49,834 nt of DNA from Candidatus Uhrbacteria bacterium. Its GTDB lineage: Bacteria > Patescibacteriota > Patescibacteriia > UBA9934. The translations under genes and the position numbers were made by a program. Of the stretch, positions 33,732-42,673 are shown in pieces. The first letter of the stretch is position 1. Each line of letters starts with the position of its first letter. The stretch covers positions 1-49,834 of the forward strand of contig DMOG01000011.1 in the NCBI GenBank assembly GCA_003453595.1, written 5' to 3'. The notes below the pieces were generated by a model, which saw only the letters and a list, made by a program, of their open reading frames with translations, was not told where the DNA came from and made no database searches.

Positions 33732-33760
33732 AACATATCATAAAATATTACTTTTGTCAA
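33732..33760 (-). promoter_or_regulatory. Promoter of operon G
   Basis: Minus strand: TTGACA (33755-33760), 17 bp, TATGTT (33732-33737). The leader is about 65 nt. No other promoter of similar quality was seen between genes 1 and 4. Confidence 0.78.
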
Positions 33761-33773
33761 TGTCGGGGCACAA

Positions 33774-33799
33774 AAATCCAGCCAATATTGGCTGGATTT
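33774..33799. terminator. Terminator hairpin downstream of the pilB-like gene
   Basis: AAATCCAGCCAA/TTGGCTGGATTT 12-bp stem with a 2-nt loop, with A/T-rich flanks on both strands. Confidence 0.7.
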
Positions 33800-33819
33800 A
33801 TAAGTTTCGATTTTGTTTT

Positions 33820-33969
33820 GGGGTCAGGTCTTTACTCGGAACTGTTAAGTAAAATTTTGCTATTATTTGCACTAAAATCGTTTTTTCTATATATAGACCC
33901 GAATAATTTTTTATCAAAATTTATTATTTCTTAGGAATGTGATGGTGTTCCGAGTAAAGACCTGACCCC
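33820..33969. mobile_element. MITE-like element with perfect 23-bp inverted termini
   Basis: The termini 33820-33842 and 33947-33969 are exact inverted copies beginning GGGGTCAGGTCTTTACTC. About 104 bp of AT-rich non-coding sequence lies between. The same termini form the hairpin at 14427-14476. GGGGTCAGGTCTTT-type ends resemble those seen around REP-associated Y1 transposases. No transposase is present here. Confidence 0.7.
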
Positions 33970-33976
33970 AATTTGA

Positions 33977-35749
33977 TTAAAGTCCGGCGACGCGTTGGAT
34001 TTCTTCGATTGAGGTTTGGCCCCCAAGTGCTTTTAAAAGTCCGTCTTGGGTCATGCTAATCATTCCTTGAGCGCTGGCGATTTCTCGCATTTGGTATTCT
34101 GAAATCTCGCCTGACAAAATGATTTTTTCAATTTCTGTGTTTTTCACGAGAATCTCATAAATACCAACCCGGCCTTTGTAGCCTGTTTTGTGACAAGCGT
34201 CACAGCCAGCGCCTTTGAAAAACTTCATGTTGGTTGTGTCTGGCTTTGGTTCACCTGAGCTTTCTGGGATTGCATCTAACAGTTCTTTTATTTTTACCAA
34301 AGTCACTTCATTGATTTTATCTTCTTGTTTGCAAGCTTCACAGACCCGACGCACAAGTCGTTGTCCCATGATTGCATTTAGTGCTGGCGCCAGTAAAAAT
34401 GGTTTGACTCCCATGGCGGAAAAACGAGGGATTGCTCCGGCAGCGTCGTTGGTGTGAATTGTGGAAAGCAGTAGGTGTCCTGTAAGTGCTGCTTGAATCG
34501 CGGTCTCAGCAGTTTCCAAGTCACGAATTTCTCCCACCAGAATGATGTCTGGATCTTGTCGCAGAATTGATCGCAAACCTTTGGCAAAAGTATAATCTTT
34601 TGATTGATCGATCTGGCTTTGGTTGATCCCTGCTAATTTATATTCAACTGGATCTTCAAGCGTGATGATCTTTACACCTGGTTTATTCAAGTGCTTAAGA
34701 ATTGCGTACAGAGTTGTTGTTTTACCAGATCCAGTTGGTCCAGTTGTTAAAATCATGCCGTGTGGTTTTTCAATTTCATGCATGAGTCTGTCAAAGGCAG
34801 GCTTGCGGAATCCTAGTTGGGAAAACTCAAGTTGAATTGATTCTGGATTTAAAATACGCATTACCACTGACTCGCCCCAAGCAGTGGGAAGCGTGGAAGT
34901 ACGAACATCAATTTTTTTATCTTTTTGGTAGATTGTAAATCGTCCGTCTTGTGGCTTGTCCAAAACATTTAATTTTAATCCAGCGATTAATTTGATGCGG
35001 TTGATAATTTTTTTCCACTGATCTTTTTCCAACTCAGCCACATCTTGTAGTATGCCATCAACTCGCAGACGAACCGCGATTCCTTTTTCTTCTGCTTCAA
35101 TATGGATGTCAGATGAACCAAGTTTTAAAGCTGCAGCCACAACGATTGCCAAAACATCAGTGATGCTCGCTTGTTTTAAGATTGTGCCAATGGCTTCAAG
35201 ATTGTCCATTCTTTTTTGATATTCAACCAATTCCTCTTCTTTTATTTGTACTCCCTTAACAATCTCGCGAATTTTTGGCAGGGTGTTATAAAGTCTAACC
35301 GCATGCGTAAATGAATCCTCGGTAATTTTATATAAAACCGCATGGGTTTTGTATCGTTCACCAAGTTCAAACGCAAGTTGTTTAATACCATCATCTTGCG
35401 GGTTTACCGAACCAATGCGAAGTTCTGGACCAGTGTATAAGAAACACAAAGTTTTTAGTTCCATTGCTTTTTCTTCTTCAATCAAACGAAGAGCGTCAGG
35501 GCTAATAGCAAATCCCACCAGATTGATATAGGGAAGTCCAAGTGCGGCTGAGATTTGTTCTGCTTCTTGTTCCTTTGACCCAACTTCCATCTTTTCCATT
35601 TTATGTTCAAGCTTTTCAGTTGGGGAAAGTTCTTCTTCTGTTTTCCCAGTGTCCTTTGGTTCTGTCTTTTTTGTATCAAAAAGAGGATCTGCTGATTGCG
35701 CAGTTGATTGTTGCAAAAGGTCTTCGATTGATGGAAAGCCGTCGGCCAT
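33977..35749 (-). CDS. PilB/GspE-type secretion or type IV pilus assembly ATPase
   Basis: A 590-aa hexameric ATPase. The N-terminal GspE-N domain (about 60-160) precedes the ATPase core. SSDIHIEAEEKGIAVRLRVDG lies at about 212-232, Walker A GPTGSGKTTT at 337-346, LEDPVEY, Walker B region ILVGEIRDLETAETAIQAALTGH, and a cysteine pair set CEACK...CDACHKTGYKGRVGIYE typical of PilB. It powers pilin polymerisation in type IV pili, which CPR often carry for uptake or attachment. The platform and pilin genes are not adjacent; only a membrane gene of unknown role precedes it by 4 nt. Confidence 0.92.
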   Translation of the reverse strand: MADGFPSIEDLLQQSTAQSADPLFDTKKTEPKDTGKTEEELSPTEKLEHKMEKMEVGSKEQEAEQISAALGLPYINLVGFAISPDALRLIEEEKAMELKTLCFLYTGPELRIGSVNPQDDGIKQLAFELGERYKTHAVLYKITEDSFTHAVRLYNTLPKIREIVKGVQIKEEELVEYQKRMDNLEAIGTILKQASITDVLAIVVAAALKLGSSDIHIEAEEKGIAVRLRVDGILQDVAELEKDQWKKIINRIKLIAGLKLNVLDKPQDGRFTIYQKDKKIDVRTSTLPTAWGESVVMRILNPESIQLEFSQLGFRKPAFDRLMHEIEKPHGMILTTGPTGSGKTTTLYAILKHLNKPGVKIITLEDPVEYKLAGINQSQIDQSKDYTFAKGLRSILRQDPDIILVGEIRDLETAETAIQAALTGHLLLSTIHTNDAAGAIPRFSAMGVKPFLLAPALNAIMGQRLVRRVCEACKQEDKINEVTLVKIKELLDAIPESSGEPKPDTTNMKFFKGAGCDACHKTGYKGRVGIYEILVKNTEIEKIILSGEISEYQMREIASAQGMISMTQDGLLKALGGQTSIEEIQRVAGL

Positions 35750-35753
35750 AATT

Positions 35754-36743
35754 TTACTTCAAGATTTTCCTGAGCATATGCTCGAGTGCAGGGAAGTGGG
35801 AATATCTTTCCAGATAATTACACATTTGTGTCCAGGCTGCATAATTAAAAGTGGTAATTGCTCCAGCATATATTATTACCAGAGCTGTGGTTATGAGTAG
35901 TGCTAAAAAAGTAATTATCGAAAGCAAGACATATGATCCAATCAAAAGTGTCATTTCAAAAATCATACCAGCGATAATAGCTACGCAGAGCAAAATAACA
36001 AATAAAATCGCTGAAGTAATAAAGTTTACAATAAATAAAATTAAAGAAAGCTCAAAAGTTACTAGCCAGTGATTGCGCAATAAGCTCATTGCTCGCACCA
36101 TTGTTTTGCCAATTGATGCATCTTTTTTTACTAAACCAATCAAAGCGATCATGCCAAAAACCTCGATAAAGAAAGCAAATGGCAGGGCAATGGCAAATAC
36201 ACCAGTTCTAATTAAAGCGTCCAGAGAAGAATCGCTGGTTGATAGCCAGGCAAGTGCCAAAGTTGTACAGCCAATAACAATCACGAAAAGTATTTTCATG
36301 ATTGCATTAATAGAGAACAGCCGAAGAATGTGAATATGGCGAAGTTGTTTGCAGATTGATTTCCAAGAATGTTCTTTTTTGCCTTTGGAAACAAATAAGA
36401 GCAACATGTGCTGGGCAACTAAGGCAATAAAAACTATTAATACAAATATCAAGATACAAATAGAGATGGAAAGCAATAGATGCGGAGTTTCCAATAAGGC
36501 CATGTTTCTTGCATAACTTAATACCCAAGAGAAGAAGGGACTAATTTGAGCAAGCTGTTGCGTTCCCAGTTTGTCAGCACTTTGTAAATGCAAAAATGTT
36601 CTTATTAGCGTATTGAAAACTGCGCCTGTGTAAACAAGACCAGCTAGTGCGGCTAATGCCCACCATTGTTTTTGTTCAAGCGTAATCTCCCACGCATTTT
36701 TAAGAATTTTTATGTAAGTGTTCATTGATTTAGCAATGCTCAT
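35754..36743 (-). CDS. Polytopic membrane protein (six TM), unknown
   Basis: A 329-aa protein with about six hydrophobic segments in pairs, basic loops such as KGKKEHSWKSICKQLRHI, and SLLRNHWLVTFE. The layout resembles membrane proteins of the DUF7544/glycerophosphoryl-type family with several amphipathic helices, but this is uncertain. The start at 36743 follows AAGGAGG with 3 nt spacing, and TATAAT lies further upstream. It ends 4 nt before the pilB-like gene, so the two form an operon. Confidence 0.65.
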   Translation of the reverse strand: MSIAKSMNTYIKILKNAWEITLEQKQWWALAALAGLVYTGAVFNTLIRTFLHLQSADKLGTQQLAQISPFFSWVLSYARNMALLETPHLLLSISICILIFVLIVFIALVAQHMLLLFVSKGKKEHSWKSICKQLRHIHILRLFSINAIMKILFVIVIGCTTLALAWLSTSDSSLDALIRTGVFAIALPFAFFIEVFGMIALIGLVKKDASIGKTMVRAMSLLRNHWLVTFELSLILFIVNFITSAILFVILLCVAIIAGMIFEMTLLIGSYVLLSIITFLALLITTALVIIYAGAITTFNYAAWTQMCNYLERYSHFPALEHMLRKILK

Positions 36744-36826
36744 ATTCCTCCTTGTTAATATCGATTCTATTATAGCAAAAGAAGAGTAGAATGTAGAATG
36801 TAGGAAGACGGATAAGGAGATTAAAT

Positions 36827-36857
36827 AAAGAACTGACACTGGGTGTGTCAGTTCTTT
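36827..36857. terminator. Terminator of ftsH
   Basis: AAAGAACTGACAC/GTGTCAGTTCTTT 13-bp stem with a 5-nt loop. It lies between ftsH (minus) and the membrane-ATPase operon. Confidence 0.82.
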
Positions 36858-36885
36858 GTACTTTTAATTTTCCTCTTTCTACTTT

Positions 36886-38715
36886 TTATCCTTTGCTTCC
36901 TGCTTTTTCCCCCATTATCTTATCAAAAGTTTCTTTTTCAATTGTTTCTTTTTCTAGAAGTTCAGCTACAATTTTTTCCACTAGTCCTTGATTTTCATTA
37001 ATTACTTTATTAGCAGTTATCAAAGCTTCATTTACCAGTCTGAGTATTTCTTCATCAATTTCTTGAGCTGTTTTTTCTGAGTAATCACGATTCTCGTGGA
37101 TTTCTCGACCCAGGAAAATCATGTCTTCGCGTTCTCCATAGGTTCTTGGTCCCATTTTTTCACTCATTCCGTACTGGGTGACAAGATTGCGGGCAAGCTT
37201 GGTGGCGCGGCTTAAATCATTTGATGCTCCAGTGGTGCGATCGCCAAACATTTTTTGTTCAATAGCATATCCGGCCAACATCATTGCCAGTTCGTCGATA
37301 AACTCGGCGCGGAAGTGCATTTTCTTGTCTTCACTTGGTAAGCTCATTGTGTAACCTGCTGCCCGACCTCGGGAGATAATTGAGATTTTGTGAACATCGT
37401 CGCAATTTGGCAATATGTGTCCAACAATTGCATGACCAGCTTCGTGATAGGCAGTAACTCGTCGTTCTTTATCAGACAAAATATTACTTTTTCGCTCTGG
37501 TCCAAGCATTACTTTTTCAATGGCGCTTAATAGATTATTTTGAGCAATGATTTTTTTATTTTCACGAGCTGTCAAAATTGCTGCTTCGTTCATTATGTTC
37601 ATTAGATCTGCACCAGAAAATCCCACAGTTCGTTCAGCTACTCGTTGCAAATCAGTGTCTTCACCAAGCGGCTTGCCTTTAGCGTGAATATCCAAAATTG
37701 ATCTTCGATCTTTCAATGATGGCAAGTCTAAGGTAATACGGCGATCAAATCTTCCTGGTCGCAAAAGTGCTGGGTCAAGCACATCAGGACGGTTTGTGGC
37801 GGCAATTACGATTACTCCCATGTTTGGTGCAAAGCCATCCATCTCAACCAAGATTTGGTTTAGGGTTTGTTCGCGTTCGTCATGTCCACCACCAAGTCCG
37901 GCTCCGCGTTGTCGTCCGACAGCATCGATTTCATCAATAAAGATAATACATGGTGCGGCCTTTTTTGCTTTGCCAAATAAATCTCGTACTCGTGATGCGC
38001 CAACGCCCACAAACATTTCTACAAACTCTGATCCGGAAATATGGAAGAAAGGAACATTAGCTTCACCAGCAACCGCTCGAGCTAAAAGTGTTTTTCCAGT
38101 TCCGGGAGGTCCCATAAGTAGAACGCCTTTTGGAATCTTGGCTCCAACTTCTGTGTACTTTTTTGGATGTTTGAGAAAATCAACTACTTCGTATAATTCT
38201 TCTTTTGCTTCTACTTCTCCGGCCACATCCTTGAATTTGACTTGATCTTTTTTACTAATCACTTCTTTTGCCTTTGTTTGACCAAAGCTTAAAGCGCGAT
38301 TGTTTGCACCTTGCATTTGTCCAATTAAGAACCAGAAGATTATCAAGAAGCCAATTAGGAAAAGAAGGGTAGGGAGTGCTGTGCGTAAAAGCGAAATCCA
38401 CATGCTTTCTTCAACAACTTGAATGTTGATTGTGGCTAATTGTTCACCGGTAACACCATAGTTGGTAAGAAGATCAGACAAAGATTCGCCTGGTTCTTTT
38501 TTCATTTCATATGGAGTTTCATTTGTGCCGGTAATTGATAATGTATCTTCTTGCACTTCTATTTTAGACACTTCTCCGGCTGCGATTTTCTCAACCAGAG
38601 TAGATGTTCCTATTACTTCTGGCTCCGGAGCTTTTAGGTCATATGAGGAAAAAATGATTCCAAGAGCCAAGATGACTAGCAAAAAGATGATTATATTTTT
38701 GGAAAGTGGTTTCAT
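36886..38715 (-). CDS. ftsH: ATP-dependent zinc metalloprotease FtsH
   Basis: A 609-aa membrane protease for quality control of membrane proteins. Two membrane segments (about 8-24 and 108-132) flank a short outside domain. The AAA domain has Walker A GPPGTGKT (202-209), Walker [13 protein letters not shown], and the second region of homology [20 protein letters not shown]. The protease motif HEAGH sits at 424-428. Length is normal. Confidence 0.97.
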   Translation of the reverse strand: MKPLSKNIIIFLLVILALGIIFSSYDLKAPEPEVIGTSTLVEKIAAGEVSKIEVQEDTLSITGTNETPYEMKKEPGESLSDLLTNYGVTGEQLATINIQVVEESMWISLLRTALPTLLFLIGFLIIFWFLIGQMQGANNRALSFGQTKAKEVISKKDQVKFKDVAGEVEAKEELYEVVDFLKHPKKYTEVGAKIPKGVLLMGPPGTGKTLLARAVAGEANVPFFHISGSEFVEMFVGVGASRVRDLFGKAKKAAPCIIFIDEIDAVGRQRGAGLGGGHDEREQTLNQILVEMDGFAPNMGVIVIAATNRPDVLDPALLRPGRFDRRITLDLPSLKDRRSILDIHAKGKPLGEDTDLQRVAERTVGFSGADLMNIMNEAAILTARENKKIIAQNNLLSAIEKVMLGPERKSNILSDKERRVTAYHEAGHAIVGHILPNCDDVHKISIISRGRAAGYTMSLPSEDKKMHFRAEFIDELAMMLAGYAIEQKMFGDRTTGASNDLSRATKLARNLVTQYGMSEKMGPRTYGEREDMIFLGREIHENRDYSEKTAQEIDEEILRLVNEALITANKVINENQGLVEKIVAELLEKETIEKETFDKIMGEKAGSKG

Positions 38716-38806
38716 AGTAAGAACAGGCAGTTAACAAATAATTCTTATTTAGCGTTGGTATTGTGTCAGAAAAGCAGTGTTTTGACAACTTTATGCAATT
38801 GTAAGA

Positions 38807-38830
38807 CAAAACCCCGCAATGCGGGGTTTT
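38807..38830. terminator. Terminator of the S1 gene
   Basis: AAAACCCCGCA/TGCGGGGTTTT palindrome, about 11 bp each side. Confidence 0.85.
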
Positions 38831-38848
38831 GCTATTAGTCAGTTTTGA

Positions 38849-40075
38849 TTATTCTGTCACCTCTGTTGTTTCTTTATTTTCCACCTCGACGCTAGGAGTG
38901 GTCTTTTTAGTATCATCAATAACTTCTTCAACCTTCTTAACCTCTTCAACAACCTCTTTCTTTTTCTCACTGATCGCCTTTAATGAAAGTCCAAGTCTGT
39001 GTTCTTTTGGCTCAATGGATACGATTTTGAATTTCATCACCTCACCTGATTTTGCAACTTTTGATGGATGATCGATTTGTTCGTCAGAAAGTTCAGAAAC
39101 ATGGGCAAGTCCGTGGATATCTTGATCAAGCTCAACGAAAAGTCCAAATGGATTGCTCTTTAGTACTGTTCCTTCGACAATGTCTCCGATCTTGTATTTG
39201 TTTTCAACATCAACCCATGGATCGCTTTTTAGCTTCTTCATGGAAAGGAAGATTTTACTGCCATCAATTCCAATTATCTCCGCTTTAACTGTTTGACCAG
39301 TTTTCAAAAGATCCTTTGGATGATCAATTCGTTGCCAAGCGATTTCTGAGATGTGAACTAATCCCTCAAGAGCGCCGGCTGGGTCAGTAACTCCTTTTGG
39401 TAAGAATTTAACAAAAGCACCAAAGTCAGCTAGAGCTGTGATATCACCTTCAATAATGTCGCCAATAGCAATCTTTGAAATAACATTCTTTTGTTCATCT
39501 TCCCAAATTGTTTTTTCAGAAACAATAAGTTTTTCTTCTTCTGTATTTAGGTCAAGAATATGAACTCGTACTTTGTTGCCAATAAAGTCTTTTAGTTTTT
39601 CTAAAATCTTTACCTTGTCTCCACCACTGACGCGTGGATAGTTTTCTGGAGCAAGTTGTGAAACTGGAAGGAAACCAGTGATGTGATTGAGCTTAACAAT
39701 AAGTCCACCTTTGTTAGCGTCGGTAACCTTAACTTCCACAACTTCATTTTTCTGAAATTGTTCTTTAAGATCTTCCCAAGATTTCTTATTACCAGCGAAA
39801 CGGAATGAAAGTTCCATTTCTCCATTTTCGTTTTCCAAGTCAATTACTGTTGCCTCAACTTTGTCACCTTTTTTTAGACCAGAGAAGGCATCACCTTCAC
39901 TAAAAAGCTCGCGTCCGCGAACAACTCCAGTGGTGATTCCATTAACATCTAATCGCACCTCTCGTCCTTTTATAGAAATAACGGTGGCAGTAATAAGCGC
40001 ACCGAGTTCAGGGATGTTGAGATACTGATCGTTTTCTAATAGCTCAGAAAGCTGTTGTGTATTTGTATCTGTCAT
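38849..40075 (-). CDS. rpsA: S1-domain RNA-binding protein, ribosomal bS1-like
   Basis: A 408-aa protein with four S1 (OB-fold) repeats at about 20-90, 105-180, 205-280 and 295-365. The best repeats read GDIIEGDITALADFGAFVKF and GDIVEGTVLKSNPFGLFVEL, each followed by GLVHISE or GLAHVSE. E. coli S1 has six repeats; four is common in other phyla. It likely helps the ribosome engage mRNAs, relevant here given the apparent scarcity of Shine-Dalgarno sites on housekeeping genes. The C-terminus is an acidic Val/Glu/Thr tail. No Shine-Dalgarno precedes the ATG at 40075. Confidence 0.9.
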   Translation of the reverse strand: MTDTNTQQLSELLENDQYLNIPELGALITATVISIKGREVRLDVNGITTGVVRGRELFSEGDAFSGLKKGDKVEATVIDLENENGEMELSFRFAGNKKSWEDLKEQFQKNEVVEVKVTDANKGGLIVKLNHITGFLPVSQLAPENYPRVSGGDKVKILEKLKDFIGNKVRVHILDLNTEEEKLIVSEKTIWEDEQKNVISKIAIGDIIEGDITALADFGAFVKFLPKGVTDPAGALEGLVHISEIAWQRIDHPKDLLKTGQTVKAEIIGIDGSKIFLSMKKLKSDPWVDVENKYKIGDIVEGTVLKSNPFGLFVELDQDIHGLAHVSELSDEQIDHPSKVAKSGEVMKFKIVSIEPKEHRLGLSLKAISEKKKEVVEEVKKVEEVIDDTKKTTPSVEVENKETTEVTE

Positions 40076-40178
40076 AAATTTTGCCTGACGCTGACGCTAT
40101 AATAGCGCGAGCTTCAGGAATTAAGAATTAAGTAACGCGAGAAGTGTAGCGCGGAGTGGGGAAAAGGTCAATGGGAGA

Positions 40179-40206
40179 TTGACTTTCCACCCTTTTTTGC
40201 TAAAGT
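40179..40206 (+). promoter_or_regulatory. Promoter of cassette H
   Basis: TTGACT (40179-40184), 16-bp spacer, TAAAGT (40201-40206). The leader has a GCGC/GCGC hairpin, then AAGGAGG 5 nt before the ATG. Confidence 0.7.
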
Positions 40207-40256
40207 CCCACATGTCCCCAAGCGCATTTCCGCGCATAGCCTGTAAGGAGGTTGGG

Positions 40257-41147
40257 ATGTCCTTTTCAAGTCAGTGTACAGTCGTGCTCGCGGATTCCTA
40301 TGAGCAGTTTCTGGGGATAATGAAAGAGTCGTCAGATACCGATCAGGTTCTGGTCCTGCGCGGTGACGCTGTGTCGCCGCAGTACTTCGGCGTGATCATC
40401 AGGGAAGCGAAGGGTATTGTGTCAGACATGGATGGCACAATTTGGCCTGGCAGTGGCTGGGCTTATGCCCGCGAGCACTGGCAGCTTACTGAAGATAGAC
40501 GGCAAGAAAGCATTGAGGCCGATGCTTATTTTGCCAATAGTTACAACACGCAGAAAGCGCAGATCAAATTCGCCTTGGACCCAGTCGTGCGTATGGCACG
40601 TTTTGGGCTTACGCGCGACATGATTCATCAGGCTGCAAGGCAGTGGCCGGTGCGTGAAGGAATTCCGGAGCTTTTTGCATGCTTTAAACCACATGAGATC
40701 GCGGTCAATTCCTACGGGCTATTTGATCCGATCCGTGCATTGTTCATTGAATCAATGCGCTACAATCCCAACGCGTTGCCTGCTATTTATGCTTTGCGCA
40801 TGCTTTGGGATCAAGACGGTCGCTTGATCGGGTCAGACAGGACCACGGTCGTGACTGATCTGATGAAGTCAGCCGTTCTTGCGATGCACGCAGCGCAACT
40901 TGGTGTCGAGGCATGTGATCTCATTGCGATTGGTGATTCGCCATCTGATGATTTCATCCGGCACGGCATTGGCATCGCTGTCGTTCCGCGGGAGAAGCGT
41001 GAAAATTTCATGTCTGACCTTGAGGGTGGCAAGCGAGAGTCCCATCGCCTGCGTGGTCTGCAGAAGATGTGGGAAATGTCATGTGCGGTCGCGCTTGGGT
41101 CATTGATGCCCATCGCGCAGATCCGCTGTGGCGTGATCACGCTCTAG
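40257..41147 (+). CDS. Cassette H: HAD-superfamily hydrolase
   Basis: A 296-aa protein with HAD phosphohydrolase motifs. Motif I is VSDMDGTIW (Asp57 nucleophile, Asp59). VNSYGLFD occupies the motif II position and motif IV is IAIGDSPSDDFIRHGIGIAVV. Between them is a helical cap (about 65-150). The frame is open from 40179, but that start overlaps the promoter; the ATG at 40257 has AAGGAGG 5 nt ahead. The code is GC-rich, unlike its S1 neighbour. Substrate unknown. It is the only cassette gene with a clear enzyme family. Confidence 0.82.
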   Translation: MSFSSQCTVVLADSYEQFLGIMKESSDTDQVLVLRGDAVSPQYFGVIIREAKGIVSDMDGTIWPGSGWAYAREHWQLTEDRRQESIEADAYFANSYNTQKAQIKFALDPVVRMARFGLTRDMIHQAARQWPVREGIPELFACFKPHEIAVNSYGLFDPIRALFIESMRYNPNALPAIYALRMLWDQDGRLIGSDRTTVVTDLMKSAVLAMHAAQLGVEACDLIAIGDSPSDDFIRHGIGIAVVPREKRENFMSDLEGGKRESHRLRGLQKMWEMSCAVALGSLMPIAQIRCGVITL

Positions 41148-41166
41148 CTCTAAGATTCAGTTTTCG

Positions 41167-41238
41167 GAGATCGGATCTCTGGAGATCCGATCTCGCCGAG
41201 AATCTCGTCCCCGTCCGCTCGTCAGAGTTGCGACGGGG
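41167..41238 (+). terminator. Palindrome and terminator after cassette H
   Basis: GAGATCGGATCTC/GAGATCCGATCTC (41167-41194) is a 13-bp inverted repeat. It is followed by CCCCGTC/GACGGGG (41209-41238) and TTTGTG, the likely terminator. Confidence 0.75.
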
Positions 41239-41249
41239 TTTGTGCTTCA

Positions 41250-41295
41250 TTCTACCTCCTACTTTAAACTTTAAACTTTTTACTTTATACTACAA
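41250..41295. repeat. ACTTTAAACTTTTTACTTT block and -10 box
   Basis: Low-complexity run closely matching 16886-16940. It ends in TATACT, 8 nt before the ATG at 41300. Confidence 0.5.
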
Positions 41296-41299
41296 CCAT

Positions 41300-41980
41300 A
41301 TGACCCACCCACATCAATCCTATTTGGATGAGTTCAAGATCTCTATGGATAAACTTGTGCCATTGACTCCGCCGGAGATCGCAGAGGAGGCTTTAAAAAT
41401 ACATAAAGAGCTTTCTGAGGATATTAATGCCACCGAACAACAAATTCATCAGGCACTTTCGTTGATTGGACGAAAAGAATTTCCATATCGTAAGGCATAT
41501 AACGAGCTTTGTGCCGGGGACGAGGAGCAAAGGTTGCAACAGTTGGTAATGGAACGCATTGATGAAGATGTAAAAAAGAAATTGCAGGATGTCACTCGGC
41601 ATGGAGTTATGTTGGATGATTATGTTGCCAGTTCAATGTTTGAAGATCAGCTTAATCCACAAGAGCGTTTGCAAATTGAGCAAGCAATTTTGCTAGCTGA
41701 AGAAACATTGGATCATCAATGCGATGAGCGTGCTCACAAGCGTCAGGCACAATACGAAGAATTGGTTGATCGATGGACAAAAGAAGCAACTCGCTTGCAA
41801 TCTTTAATAAATAATTTGCGAGCCATGGGAGATGAGGATCCAAAATGGAAAGGGGAAGTAAATAGTGTGTGCGATCGACTAGAGGAAGGATGGTCAATTG
41901 TTGAACGCGATCCTTCAGAAGAGGAAGTTAAAAAAGAACTAGAATATTGGAATACGGTTTTGCATGAGACAGAGGAATAG
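41300..41980 (+). CDS. Helical/coiled-coil protein, unknown
   Basis: A 226-aa soluble protein, mostly charged helix (DEERLQQLVMERIDEDVKKK-type segments, a long ERLQIEQAILLAEETLDHQ helix, and an acidic C-terminus ELEYWNTVLHETEE). No catalytic motif is visible. The frame is open far upstream through cassette H's terminator, but the ATG at 41300 fits the -10 box and composition change. Probably leaderless. Confidence 0.65.
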   Translation: MTHPHQSYLDEFKISMDKLVPLTPPEIAEEALKIHKELSEDINATEQQIHQALSLIGRKEFPYRKAYNELCAGDEEQRLQQLVMERIDEDVKKKLQDVTRHGVMLDDYVASSMFEDQLNPQERLQIEQAILLAEETLDHQCDERAHKRQAQYEELVDRWTKEATRLQSLINNLRAMGDEDPKWKGEVNSVCDRLEEGWSIVERDPSEEEVKKELEYWNTVLHETEE

Positions 41981-42030
41981 GGGGTGGTAGAAATGGGGGT
42001 GGTAGAAAGTTAAAAGTTTAAAGTATAAGA

Positions 42031-42058
42031 AACCAGCACTGTTGTGCTGGTTTTTTTT
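42031..42058. terminator. Bidirectional terminator
   Basis: AACCAGCAC/GTGCTGGTT 9-bp stem with a 4-nt loop, and T runs on both strands. Shared by 41300-41980 and the convergent pair. Confidence 0.88.
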
Positions 42059-42658
42059 CTAGATTTCTCTGATGAGAAATTCTTCTATTATGTTTTCATC
42101 AATGGTAAGTATTTCTGATTTAGTGCCTTCTTTTGTTTTTATGCGCCGACTGACTAGTAGCGGATTTTTTGATTCTTCATTTGTTTCTATATTCTGTGGT
42201 TCTGGAATAGAGATCACGCATTCGCCGTATGAAGTTGGAATATGAAGTTGTTTATTACCATCATATTCACGAATCGCAACCTGCGAAATGGTTTGTAACA
42301 AGATTGCCTTTAAGCGTTCAAGTTTAGCGTTGTTTATGTCTTGCGCCTGCTCGCGTTTTTTTTCTAGAAAAGCATGAACAGGCATTCCATCGCGCAAATG
42401 GAATAAATCTGAAATTTCTTTTGGATTAAACAGTGGAACATCTGGATAGTATTGAATAATGGTATCTGCCATGTCAGATTTCCTATAGAACGGATCTGCG
42501 CGGAGTTCTTCAATCGGTCTACCTAAGAAATGGTGTTCTATATAAAAAAGCCAGTATGAATTTCGTAAAAGGATATTTTGATCCACTGCTCGTTGGCTAT
42601 CTAATGACACTACATAATTTGTGTCAAAAAGTCTGAAAATTGGTTTGTCATTCTTCAT
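42059..42658 (-). CDS. Hypothetical protein, second of a pair
   Basis: A protein of about 199 aa starting MKNDKPIFRLFDTNYVVSLD. It has mixed alpha/beta character with a helical middle (HAFLEKKREQAQDINNAKLE) and a beta-rich end (SEILTIDENIIEEFL). No family is recognised. A TTG at 42670 in frame could be an alternative start 12 nt earlier, only 3 nt after the upstream stop. It is co-transcribed with 42674-43249. Confidence 0.6.
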   Translation of the reverse strand: MKNDKPIFRLFDTNYVVSLDSQRAVDQNILLRNSYWLFYIEHHFLGRPIEELRADPFYRKSDMADTIIQYYPDVPLFNPKEISDLFHLRDGMPVHAFLEKKREQAQDINNAKLERLKAILLQTISQVAIREYDGNKQLHIPTSYGECVISIPEPQNIETNEESKNPLLVSRRIKTKEGTKSEILTIDENIIEEFLIREI

Positions 42659-42673
42659 TTCAACAGCCAAATT

